A stretch of 29,405 nt of DNA from Mnemiopsis leidyi (lineage: Eukaryota > Ctenophora > Tentaculata > Lobata > Bolinopsidae), in the NCBI GenBank assembly GCA_000226015.1, contig JH154246.1, positions 76,343 through 105,747 on the forward strand. The letters are read 5' to 3'. The notes under the pieces are model-generated. The model was given only the letters and a program-made list of their open reading frames with translations, made no database searches and was not told where the DNA came from. This document shows, in pieces, positions 1-12,900 of this stretch (within the stretch, counting starts at the first letter, position 1; each line of letters starts with the position of its first letter). Made by a program: the position numbers and the translations under genes.

Positions 1-188
<188 letters not shown>

Positions 189-993
189 ACTCTTCTCCTG
201 TTACTAGAAGTAGAGTACGATATGTAGTTTCTCCTATTGTACTGCCAGTGTGTGTCGTAGAAAACGGTAATTAAATGTGCCAAGTGTGAAATGCGGGATA
301 TACAGAATGCAGAGTTTTCTGATGAAATATATATATAATGCTCATGATCTGTTGAAAGTTGAAAACAAAAGTGTCGAGCTGCGACTCGTACTAGAAAAAG
401 CAACAACAGTTGTTGTTTAAATGTCAGTGTTATCTCGCGTCTAAAAGTCTGCAACATTTGGCTGTGGATAGGATCAGACATGTTCAAAATGTTACACTTT
501 GGTGTTGTTTCGTCAAGATGCCTTGTATTAAGTCTGTACGAATCCTACAAATATATACTGGGCTGTCCATCCTTCTGCCTCGTAATTCAATTGGAGAGCT
601 TTTAAACTCATAATTTTTCTTAAATCTGGGTGGAGTGGAGTCGATTTCCAAATTTTAACAGTGTCATGGACATATTGTGATATTGCTATTCCCTCGGTAA
701 TTGATCACCTCGTATCAAACTTCAGTCACAGTGGCGAAACGATTCCAAATGGCAAGCTTGCTGCCAGAAGTCCCAAAAAGTACTAGCAAAATTTGTCCCT
801 TTTTTGTTTCAAGTTTTAAGTGTTATCATCCACTGTGTGCGCGCAAGCCGCGCGCGCGGCTCTACAACTGATCACTAAGTTTCGAAGCCCACCAATGACA
901 AAGAATATGTGATCCCAATGTGTAATTTATATACTGGGTTTGGTACAAGTATCGATTACCTGTAGCAAGATAAAACTATAAATATCTCCTCAG
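189..993. other. Probable intron upstream of the first visible myosin exon
   Basis: No convincing exon found. The stretch ends in a good acceptor (ATCTCCTCAG) before exon 994. A palindromic GC run (GCGCGCAAGCCGCGCGCGCGGCTC) lies near 839-864; similar GCGCGCGGCT strings recur near 23640 and 23819. Confidence 0.7.
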
Positions 994-3900
994 AGTGTCG
1001 TCACAGTGGACGGGATGGACGACCACGGTGGTTTCATCAAGCTAAAACGGTCCATGAACATGGTTGGCATTTCCGAGGAGCTACAGCGAAAGTGAGTACA
1101 ATACTGCGATTATTCGTGCAATATGACATAACACTTCTGGAAACTTTTAGCACTTAAACTGTTTATAGCATACTTCCACGGCCACGCCACACATTATGAT
1201 AAGCTCTTTACAACAGTACCCTGGCGTTTGAAGAGGCGACTCTCCTCAAAATATAACCTCTGACGTCGCCGCATAACAACAACTACAACAGCGACTAAGA
1301 GAATAGTATGAAAACACAATCTCATTTCAGCATTTTCAAAGTGTTATCAGCGATCCTCCACATTGGAAACATCACCTTCAAACAAGCCAACAACATCCGG
1401 ACGAGCGAGGAATGTGTCGTTATCACGGACAAAACAGCTCTGGACATCGTCGCCAAGCTGTTGTCAGTCAACGCGGACCTGTTAAAGGAGGCTCTGACTA
1501 CTAAGAAGTCCTTCGCTAGGGGCGAACAGTTTGTTACTCATTACAAGAGAGTGGATGTAAGTTGGATGCTTACCCTTTACGTTCTTTGAAGTAATTTCAG
1601 TATGTTCAAGATAAAGTAAATAAACTAGATAAAGTAAATAAACTAGATAAAGTAAATAAACTGCTCATAGAATTTTACTATTATCCGAATTAATTATTTT
1701 CACACTATATCAGGCTACTGCAACCCGGGATACGCTGGCCAAGTCCCTTTACACTTACTTGTTTGACTGGCTACTCATGCACGTTAATAGAGGTAAATCT
1801 CTAATTCCCCTTTTAGCATTGGATAAACCATAAGCTACTGTAATGAAGGTTTTGTTTGAATAGATAGATAAAGGCAGCATCTGTTTTTAAGTTTTAACTT
1901 TAGTAACAATTTCTTTGCAGGATTGGTGGCTGACAACCGTCGATCGGAACACTACCTCTCTATCGGTTTGCTCGACATGTTCGGTTTTGAAGACTTCCAA
2001 GACGGTAACAGATTCGAGCAGTTCTGCATCAACTACGCTAATGAACAGTTGCAGCACTTCTTTGACCAACACATTTTCAAGCTTGAACAGGTTTAATAAA
2101 CACTAAATAGCTCGCAGCTTCTATTGCTACTATAATCTGTAGTTTACATACTATCTATATTATACAGCTACATAGTACGATTGTATGTACATCAAATATA
2201 CGCTTAGGATCTTCCTATTTTTCAAATTTAATTTGAATGTTTATCAAACTGAATACATGTTGAAACACTATTACGAATGAACAAAATGTATATCAAAGTA
2301 CCTATTCCTGGTATGTTATCTGTTCATTAAACAATACCAAATCAACAGGACGAGTACACGAAGGAGAAGATAACCTGGACGATGGTGGGATACAAAGATA
2401 ACGAATCTTGTCTGGAACTCTTCCGGGGTAAACCCATCGGTCTTCTCCATCTTCTCGATGAGGAAAACAGGTGAACTCTCCTTCTTCTTCCTTTGTTTTC
2501 TGTTTGAACTTCCTTTCAAAGTTATCTTTAGAATATTATGTAAATTTCCTTCGGAGATATTTATATCTTAACATCATTTCAGTTTTCCTGGTGGATCAAA
2601 TCAGTCGCTTTTACAAAAGTTCAACGATAACCACGCTTCCCACGAAAACTACAACAAGACACAGATCCAAGAAAACGCCTTCGAGATTATTCACTACGCT
2701 GGACCTGTTCAGTACCGTATAGACGTACGTTCCTTTATGCAGTACAGTTCCTCTATACAATTTTCCTTTATACAATTTCCAAGAAATTTAAATAATTGGC
2801 CTCGACCTCTTTCTTATTTTTATTATCGCCTGTATGAATCAGCTCTGTATGCTAGTAGAACAGACCTTCTGATGCGCCTTGTAGAATATTAGCCCGTTTA
2901 ATATGCTCAAAACATGATCTTTATCCTCAATTCTCAGGAATTTCTAGAGAAAAACAGGGGACACATGAGAGCGGACATTGTCCACGTTCTGAAAAGCAGC
3001 ACATCACTCTTCATCAAACGACTCATAGGTAAACACTTCAATGTATAAAATCAGATCGACGAAGGAATTCAGGCTGCCTGACTAACCCGCGTTTAATCTC
3101 AAATTGTTGGTACTCTTGACGGTGCACCAAACTGTTGCTAATGAAGAATAACCTGCAGGTTGCGACCCGGTTGCTCTAGCTAGGTGGACTTTGCTGAGGA
3201 ACTACATCGGAGCAGTGTTCGCTTGCCGGAACGCTATCCAGTCCTACACACTTAGTCCTACCACTAACCGTGAACAAGGAGTTTCCTTCAGTGAGTTTAT
3301 TTCAGATTTCGCTAAATCAGAAAATGTTGCCTGCACCTTATGAAGTGCTCCGTACTTATAGCGATACCATTACACAGCTGTAAGTATTTAACTGCCGAGA
3401 TAGCAAATATGTAAAGTTGTTAGTCTAATAACAGCACAAGTGCTCCTCAACATAGACCGCAATATTTCACCTGATACCCTGAACCGTCAACCTAGTGCCC
3501 CCAGGACCCCGCAACAAGTCCTCCGACTCAGACGGTAGCCGCAGCGTCAAGGACCGTGCCAGCGCCTACATGTCAGACAATCCCGCCTTTGCCGATCTAG
3601 AGGCCAAGATCCGACGGAGCAGTGACGGGCCGAAGCAGAACCAGCCTGCGCGTCGCAGCGACAGTCGGGAGATTTACCATGTTAGTGAGGTACTCGGAAC
3701 GGACTTGAGATTTGGGGTGCGCACTTTTCTTTACTTCTTTCTTCCTTGCTTTCTTGCATGTTTATTGTGTCTATTTTCTCTTGTTTACCTTACTTCTATC
3801 ATCAATAAGCACAAATATATACGAAATCTGTCAATCAAGCTACGGATATGGTCGATTCAATTTCATTTTTATAAGATTTTGCGGTATATGCTCATCAACC

Positions 3901-6900
3901 AACACACGTAACCCAAGTCTTACACACAAATCCGATGTTCAAGTTGTGAGTCGCTTAGTTGCATAAAACATCAGATCCCCGCTACAAAACACCGACAAGC
4001 GAGACAGCAGGCGTTCAGAGCCACCGCTAGGGGGAGGAGGCAGCCTCGATCTACAGTCGTCGGACAGTTCATGGTAAGAAAATGTTGTACAATGTAAATT
4101 GTACGTTTTACACTGTATAATATTGTATTTGCAGAAGTACACTTGTATAGCAAAAGTTAAGTGTTATTTTTTGTTCCCTGTTCTTTGTTCCTTGTTATAA
4201 AACATTCCTTTCTTTTACCCGCCAATAATCAATATCCTTATCCAAGTTCGACATGTAGTTATCATTAAAAAGTAAAGACCAAAAGATTCTATTCCATTTC
4301 AGTCTTCCCTGACGTCCCTTGTAAAAGTCCTTAACTCCGCAAACCCCCACTTTATCCGCTGCATTAAAAGCAACTACGACGGTCGACCTAACACCTTCGA
4401 GACGGACTTTGTAGACCGCCAACTCCGGTACACCGGAATGTTGGAGACCATCCAGATCCGGAAAGCTAGCTATCCAGTCCGGTATAACAAGGAGGTTGGT
4501 ATTTTTGAGGTTTTATAAAAAAAGTTGTGAAATTTTTTTAAGTAAACTCGGTTTGTAACTACGAATACTGCGTTTTTTGAGAGCCCTTTTTGAGTGTTCC
4601 CGAGTTCCGTGTGTATGACGTATGTAGTACTTAAACTTTGCTGTGTACAATAACTGGGTATATTTCAGGAATTTTGCAACGCGTTCAGATTGTCGATGAG
4701 AGAGTCACGTCAGAAAGACATAGCCAAGTTCCTGGAGCACGCTAAAATAGAGCACGGTCAATACCAGGTGGGGGAGTTGTCGGAACATCGTAATTTTGTT
4801 GTAACTGTTTTGAATCTTGAAAACAGTTGTATATTAAAACTTCAAAATGAGGTAGTCATAAATTAAAACTGATTATACGCACTAGACTACGACTAATCGA
4901 CTACAACACCACAGTTGGGATTAAGCAAGGTCTTCATGAGAGAGGGCCCCTTACAGCGCCTTAACGAGCACCAAGATCGACTGATACTGGACCGAGTCCA
5001 GCTGATACAGTCGCATCTCAGAGGCTGGCTGGGCAGAGTGAAGTATAAGAGGATGAGACTAGCCGCAATACTTATCCAGGTAAGAGTCACTTTTTGTACT
5101 GTTTAGAATTACTTTTCGTACTCTTTCTCTGAAACAAATCGATAGTATGTTTTTTTCTGGGGAAATCTTTTATTTTCCCTTTAGAATTTAGAAAATCGCC
5201 TACTTGTAAGGAGGTCAGCTCAGCCAAATAGAAGTCTGGATATCAGCTTGTCATAGAATGAAAATGCGTTCCTTACAATTATAAGCGATGATGAAAGTTT
5301 CCCTCTAATTTTGAATCAAGTGTAACATTTACACCGAGATTAATGTTTCTAATGCTGATCCCACATGGGATAAGGATCTATGAAAATATCTGACCAGCTA
5401 ACACATTGTCTTGTAACTTAAATCAATGCTAACACATTGTCTTGTAACTTAAATCAATGCTAACACATGGTCTTGTAACTTAAATCATGTTTTTATCGTG
5501 TAGGCCTCCTGCTGCAGTAAGAAATCGCGCAGTCTACTGCACTATTATCTTGTGAAAAATTTTCTTGAAAATCGTATTTGGGAAAGATTCTTGATTTAAG
5601 CGATGCTCGTTACTTAAGGGTACATCAAGAGTTATGACCGCTAGGATCGTTCTATTTATGTACAGCCACAGGTTCATTGTTCAAACAGCTTACCGCTCTA
5701 GAGACGATGACATAACGGATATGTATCCAGTTTTGTTCGATAGATAATGATAAGACTTATATTGCCATTGTGGCTGAAAGGTTTACCGATATTACTGCAG
5801 ACCAGCATTACAAAACAGACAATTACCGGGATTAAATTCCATAATTAACGGTCTGTATAGATGATGGATATTGCAGAACACTCGTGATGCAATTCATCCA
5901 CGGTTTTGCTCCTCACGTGAGAGATTGACGGGCGGCTATAGCAAAGAAAAATAATGAAATAACAGACATAGCTCTCCCAATTAAAAGTCTGCACAACTAT
6001 CGTTGTCCACATATAGAGAACTTATCGTCGCTGTATATGTCCTATCTTGTAATGGAGGCACGCTGATTCTGATAATGACCGTAATGGTGGCGTTATTCAG
6101 CGGGACTGTCAATATTGCGAAACACAAGAAAGAAAGGTGACGTGAATGTAAAACGTTGTCGCTGTGGCGGTGCAATATTCACCATCTGTCAGATTTGATG
6201 GTTTTATTGGCTGGGGGACCTCAAGATGATCCCTCAACTGTAACTAGCTTCATTTCCCTGTCGTCTTCGGTCAAATTTTAGCATCTCTTCGTGCTGTTTT
6301 TTATACTGGCCATTTCTTTATTTTTTCACGGAAAATCATGTCACGATCTCTAATTATTGAGATCAATTTTTGCCGATGATTTGTAAGAATAATGATGGAA
6401 AATTTCAATTTAGTATTAAAATTATATGATGATTAGATAAATTCAATTTTAAATTAATGAATTTCGATTAAAAGATCCTTGCAAATATTAAAAATCGAGC
6501 AAGATCAACCAAGTCCGATCCAGCTGCTGCGAGTCAGGTGTCTTCACGCTGAGAAGCCATCTTCCCAGCTTCTCATTGGTCTACTGATGGCTGTTGTACG
6601 CTTGTTTACTTAATCACGGTTAAACAATTACCTCACGCTAATTAATCGATTGTTTGGTATGCACGTCGATGCTCGTTGAGCAGTTCATTTATATTCGTGT
6701 TCCGCTTTTGGCACGTTGACATACTTTTGTCTTCTACCTGCACTGCTTCTTAGGAAATTCAAGGACTTTTTTCTAGGAGGGCTTTCGTTAAAACATTTCC
6801 CTCTCACTCTCTCGGGTCTTTCAATATCACACGATCTTTTAGGTCCAGATAATCTTCAAAAAACAAACTATTGCAACCTTCAAATGAGAATAATTTTCCC

Positions 6901-9900
6901 AGTCAGTGAGTCAATGTAAATATCAGTGCTTGTAGCAGCTTCTCCAGCGTTTATGCAACTGAACTGCATCACTAACTTGTACTACATCTTGTAATACTAC
7001 CTTGAGTAGCGGGGTAACCATGGGTAACGGGTAATGTGTATTGCTTCATAACAGCTTGTAATGTCAGATTAATGCCTGCGCCTATATTCATTACTGATGC
7101 CGACTATTCACTTCGTTTCGATCTTTTTTAATAGTTCCATTCGTTTTTATTTTCCATTTGTTTTATATTTTTTGTGCCAATTGCGTACGTTTATAGCTCT
7201 ATTTTTCAACAGTCTACTAACTAGCACCCACGTCAATACACCGTTCGCACAATTTCCCCTCTTAGCAGACCAAATTAACGATCCACGCCAACAATCCCTT
7301 GCGTTCATCCAATTACCACACTAATTAGAATAATCACCTGATTAATAATTACCCTCGAATCTCACCCTGACGAGCCTACAACTTTACCGCCGCTCATTAC
7401 GACTCCTATAAGCTAGCTACCATGTCGTACTTCCTCCTCTTTTCCCTGGTCTCCGCTGATCCAGGTGTTGCCATGTGAACGGGGACCCTGGTTGCCATGC
7501 CAACAAGGAGATGGTGATGTCATTCCTGAGGTGTCTCCACGAGGTGTTGTGTCCGGGGGTGGATGTGACATTTCTGACTGTGATGTGGGGAGTGTTGTCC
7601 AGGTCATGTGCGCAGCTTCTCAAGACGGTCCTTTCCACCCTCTCTAACCCTACAGTACGTCTCTATTAACACGAGTGTGTAGGGAAATCAGGGTTATCTG
7701 TTGTTTATCTGATCAACTCTAACTCTTGTATCATATGCATAAGTTTTACCTGCCTATCGGCTCGAAAAGAAACCGAAAATAGATACGAAGTTCGTACCAG
7801 GCTGGGTTCGATTTTAATGATTAGTAGAAAAACTGACTCAATTTCAATAAATTTTCGAAAAACTGCTAACATTGTTCAGTTCAATTTACAGTCAGGATCC
7901 TTACCCAATTAATTTCAAGCTCAATGAGGCTTACATTAAGGATACAAAATGAGATTGAAATAGTTTCTCCAAGTAAAGTTCTCCTAACACAAAGTAATCC
8001 CAGCGACACTGGAGAGAGTACTCGAAGCGAGAGCGTTACGCGGCAGCCTCCCTGATCGCCAGCAGCTGGCGGATGTACGTGCAGCGTAAACGCTACCTGG
8101 AGATGAGGAACGCTACCCTGGCAACACAACGCTGCTGGAGGCGCTACCACCACGTGTAAGTTTCTGATTGTACTTTCTCTCTCATGATATGTTGTTTATA
8201 CTCGTATCTCTTTCATGATATGTTGTTTATACTCGTATCTCTTTCATGATATGTTGTTTATACTCGTATCTCCTACATGATATGTTGTTTATACTCGTAT
8301 CTCCTACATGATATGTTGTCTACTGAACCTTGTCTACAGAACCCCCACACATCACGTGCAAGTGTTTGTAAGTTTGTCTGTTTGTACCGCTCGTGTGAAG
8401 AACGTTTTTCTGTTGCTTTCTTTTTTTGCAAAATGTCTTGGATTTTTGTTTGTCTGATAGTTTTTTATAATTAGTCACATTGGTTAGCTTCTGTTTTTTC
8501 CACTCCAAGCAGGTTCAATTTTGCCTGAGAAATGAGAATGAAAATATGTCCTGTTTTTTGCACTCTTCAAATCATGTGATCCATCGCAATTCACGACAAC
8601 ACTTAATCATATCAGTCAAATCGCCGTTCCCAGCAGTGTACAAAATTACAGACACAAAATGCAGCCCCTCCTTCTGCCCTCATTTCCGCCAAATAAGCAT
8701 AATAAATATAGTCGTGGAGATCTATACATAGCTCGGAATAACGTGGCACTATACATAGAACATTGTGCCATTATACTTAGCTTTAGAGCACAGTGTGCAA
8801 ACTCTGCACTATTTATAAGTCGCCTTGTTTTTGTGCAGCATTAGCGTTCCAACTTGGTGCTTGTAACTTGTAAGGCAGTTTTATTTAGAAACTTTAAACG
8901 AAGTTGACGTTCACTTTGTCAGATGTTAGGATATAGTAACTGGGGTTGCATAACCCTGTAACCACTTGTTGATACATATTCCAGACCCTGGATCTCAACC
9001 CTGGCCCTAAATTCAGGTCATGGTTGAGAAGAAATATCAGTGCTCCCACCTTTGCTCAAATGTTACATTTTATGTCGCATTTTTTCGATCATTGTTTTTA
9101 AACCCGGTGTTCGAATCACTTTTCTTTGTTTCGGGCCACAATTTCCTTGGTTCAACCATTGGTTAACATCCAGGTCTGAGCTTGCTTTTTCAGTTTGTGC
9201 GGATTGTTGAACTTCAAGTTTCCATTTAAAGCCTATCCCCTGAATCCATACAACTGGCGTGTTGCCAAATCAAAATGTCAAACCTTTCAAAGTTTCACAG
9301 ACAATCGCTTTCTCGCTTGTTCCGTCGATAAATAACCTAGTTTGCCACATCGAGGCCCTCCAAAAGTTAGGTGCTAACCCAATGTTTTTGTAGGATTTAA
9401 ACTGAAATAGTTGTGAACATTATATACTTTCAAACATCACATATACTGCTTCTAGGCTCATTAACTACCTTTTACGCCGTATCGTTTGCTCCTGAAATTC
9501 ATGTAGATGTTTGCAGATTTAAGGTTAACATTCACCTTTACCCTCATAGGGCGTCCGGTGTAATTAGAAAAATTGTAGATTAGTTCTTTTGAAGGCTTGT
9601 AGATATTGCCAAGCAAGACAAATTGAGGAGCTCAATATTTTAATATTCTGAAGTTCATCTTGTTTTAGCGAGCTTTGTTAAGTTAGAGCATAGTTTGAAG
9701 TTCATTTTAACAGCCCTAGCTGCAATCTACATGATGTACTATATAGTACATTCTGTCTGTCCTTGTACATCGTACATTGTACATTGTACACATACACACG
9801 TGCTGTTAAATAGTCTCTTCTCAACAGTCACGTGATCACTGATCACATATGTTCCTGTCTGCACACTGTCTGCATTTTCTCACTACACGTTCACGTCAGT

Positions 9901-12900
9901 AAACTGCAAATATGCGGGGTATTTCACCCCTAAGTTCGTTTAGATATGGCAGTCATGTCACCGTCTACTGAGGTCATGGTTATCACTATTATTTACCATC
10001 CTCCTCAATTATTTACCGGGTACGTCTTGTTATTGTTTAAATTTTTAAACTTTTTTCCATTTGCTTTACATTTTACGTCTATCTTGAGTTGCTACCTATG
10101 ACAAATAGTAAATATTTTAATTTGTACAATTGTTCAGGACCTACCCGAAATCTCTGACGATGAGCCCTAAGACCGACAAGGAACTGTTTGAAGTCAGCCC
10201 AACTAACGATACAAGTGTAAGTGCTTTTCTTAAATCTCATATTTGTAGGATCAAAAATTAAAATATTTTAAGTTGTGAGGAGACGCCATGAAACGTGAAA
10301 TTGATGTTTGAACTCCATCCTTAAGTCTTAACTATATCATAAAACGAACAGATTTATGCTGAGAAAGAAATAACCCACTCCGCACAAATCTAAAATCTCA
10401 CCAGCCCTCTGTCCTCAGGTCTCACTTACCATCTCCTCACAAGTCTCACTGATCCCCCCATGTCTCGCTAACTCCTACCTCCTCCAGGCATTTAAAGACA
10501 CGCTAATGAAGGACATCATGAGTACGTTCTCCTTCCTGGACGAACAACCGGAAGAGGATACCATTGTCAGGCCTAGTCCGGTACCCAGTAGTGTACCAAG
10601 CAGACCCAGCCCCGCTCCCTCTAGTGGTCCTAGTGTCAAGGACAGAGACTCCCCCATGCCCTCCGAGACTCCTGTATGTCTGGGTTTTTTATGGGTTGTA
10701 CTGCATTTAATTAATTAACCAAATCCATTACCCTTACACCTAACATTACACTCAAACTCCCACCATCACACCCTTTTACACTCACACTCCGACATATACC
10801 CCTTACACTCATTCACTCCCATCATTACACTCACACTCCGACACCTTACATCTACAGTGTAAGGTTTTCACCCACCCTTACACTCTTACACTGACAATTC
10901 CAGACTCGAGTTCAGTCCGTAACTCCAGACTCGGCCCCTCTCTCTCCCCGTCTTGATCCTATTACTACTCACGGTCGGACGTTCTTGTTACCTGAACCTG
11001 TTCAGACTAAACTTGATAGGGTGAGTTTGTTCAGACTAAACAAGATCTATTTCGAGAACCGAACTTACACCTTAGTAGCCGCCCCAGTAACCGAACTTAC
11101 ACCTTAGTAAACGCCCTAGTAATCGAACTTACACCCTAACAACCGAACTAACACCCCAAAACCACCCTAGTATTGAAACTAACACCTTGGTAACCGCCCT
11201 AGTAACCGCACTAACACCTTCATAACTGCCCTAGTATCCGAACTAACACCTTAGTAACCATCCTAGTAACCGCACTAACACCCCGAACTAACATCCGAAC
11301 TAACACCTTAGTAACCGGCCTAGTAACCGCACTAACACCCTAGTTGGATCAGGAGATGCCTGAAGAGATAGACATAGACACAGCTACTGATTACCGAGAT
11401 GACATAGCTCACGATGGTGTTGGAACTTCCCGACTTGGTACTCAGGGCTCCTGGTAAGTATTTTGTAACTTACTCTGTTCTTCTGTCCTTACACCTCTTC
11501 TTTTTCTGTCGGTCAACTACGTGTTTAGGAACTCATTTACTTCTTAACATTTGTCGCTAGTTTTGTTTTTTGTGAGAAGAGATGTAAGAAAAAGGACAGA
11601 AATATATGCCTTTTTAAGTTTTTAGATTTAAGGACTTACAGTTCCACATTTCAAAGAAAACGATTGTAAGAGTCAATGGGTTCCTTTCGATGCTCATTTA
11701 AATCCCTTTTTCGCCCAATATATTTTTGCTATGCCCTAAACGTAAGAGCACGTAAACACTACTATACTCGTTCTGTGCACGTGCTGCGTGCAGCACGATG
11801 TCACGTACATGCACGCACTATGTTATGCACGCAGCGTGCTGCTTCTCTTCTCACTTTCACTTAGTTTACTTGAGAAAAACAAATTTTTGAACCAAACTCT
11901 TATCTAAACTGCGGTCAAACTCCCAGTTATTGTACACAACCTTTCCTTCCATTACAGAGCCTATTTGACTTTCTACAATATTTTCGCACTTGTTATGCGG
12001 AAGACGAAATTTAGATCTCCAAATGTACCTCTGTCACCTAATCTACATAATCCTTAAGTAGCACGTGTCTCAGACCCAAACATGCTTTTCTTAAACCCTG
12101 TTTTTGATCAGGATAGTGTCATCATTATTGACTTCTGTCTAGCAAATATTATAATACAGAAAAATTATTCGCGCGCGGTGAAATTTCCGTTCAACATGGA
12201 GTTTCCTTCAAGTAAAAGGAAAAACAAGAACTGGGAGTTTGACTGCAGAAAAATCTGAGCTTATCCCTTGGATCCAAGCTAACCTAAGCTGAGTGTCTTG
12301 CCCAGGAACAAAGAGGGACTGCCCCCGTCGCCGCTGCAGCGGGGCGGTCCGGCGCGCACACCCTACTCGCGCAGCCAGAGTGTGACAGACCCTCCAGCCG
12401 CTCACTTGGTTAGATCCAGGTACAGATACGAGATTGTCCTGATCAGACCCTGCTGCCATGCCTGCTAGCATTGCTTTTTGTGTCATATCAGCATCTTTTT
12501 TATGTGTTCCGCATGTCTGTCTTTCTCTTTGATTTTACTTACTCTGCTAAGGTAACTGTGTTCATGGTTACTTTGATGGTTACTACCATAGTTACTATCA
12601 TAGTTGCCATGGTAACCAAACAAATATTTACAGCTCTACAAACTACGCTGGCACGTGGAGCGAAGTCCAGTAAGTTGAAATTGTTAATATCCATAGAGCC
12701 AGGATTTATGTTCAGTTATGTGAGGCAGTGAAGTCTAGTGAGCTTGAGGAAAAATCGTGTACTGTTAAGCAGAAGTGGTTTTTGGCTAAGAATTGTTGGC
12801 TACAGAGCGAACATGGCTACAGAGCGAACATGAGAGAATTATAGCACAGTTGTGAAATATAGGTGTTCAACTTTTCCAGTTTACCAGTGTAACCTGACTT

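Larger units (their letters stand above)
994..4980 (+). other. MYO9: Myosin motor domain, C-terminal half (13 exons)
   Basis: This segment encodes the motor from just before the conserved [13 protein letters not shown] helix to the converter. Visible landmarks are switch II as DMFGFE (1974-1991), the [14 protein letters not shown] helix next to it, the relay segment, the actin-binding stretch [11 protein letters not shown] (4342-4374), the converter motif [13 protein letters not shown], and the lever-arm start GLSKVFMRE (from 4918). These are hallmarks of every active myosin motor. The ATP-binding P-loop and switch I are outside the window, so catalytic competence cannot be judged. Two donors here are weak (GTTGGT at 4495), but the frame is kept on both sides. 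Confidence 0.95.
5080..8003. other. 2.9 kb myosin intron
   Basis: Interrupts the second IQ motif. It holds a 31-bp minisatellite (5397-5488) and the exon-like block 7465-7657. The rest is AT-rich with no coding support that I can see. Confidence 0.8.
4981..8155 (+). other. MYO9: Neck region with IQ motifs, split by a 2.9 kb intron
   Basis: Exon 4915-5079 ends with one IQ motif ([20 protein letters not shown], about 4996-5055) and begins a second at AAILIQ. Exon 8004-8155 completes the second ([12 protein letters not shown]) and adds a third ([16 protein letters not shown]) and a weaker fourth ([12 protein letters not shown]). IQ motifs bind calmodulin or light chains and form the lever arm. 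The phase 0 junction lies inside the second IQ motif, so the exon at 8004 must follow 5079 directly. That excludes the exon-like block at 7465 from this transcript. Confidence 0.9.
10138..11453 (+). other. MYO9: Tail linker, Ser/Pro-rich, constitutive exons
   Basis: Four exons (10138-10216, 10488-10673, 10916-11020, 11353-11453) encode a low-complexity linker between neck and C1 region. Exon 10488-10673 has repeated SP/PS steps ([19 protein letters not shown]). The last exon is acidic ([14 protein letters not shown]). No globular domain is visible. It is probably disordered, with several Ser-Pro sites that proline-directed kinases could use. Exon 11353-11453 ends in phase 2 with the bases TG, which matters for splicing to the cassette exons downstream. 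Confidence 0.85.

Noticed and set aside
7413-7638. Minus-strand open frames opposite the orphan block
   Set aside because: They are shadows of the plus-strand frame, which has the better splice context.
9100-9130. GGTGTTCGAATCACT resembling a tRNA T-arm
   Set aside because: No matching acceptor stem, D-arm or anticodon arm at the required distances.
11958-12020. Acceptor-like CTTCCATTACAG followed by an open frame
   Set aside because: No donor gives phase 2 out, so it cannot be inserted between the flanking exons in frame.
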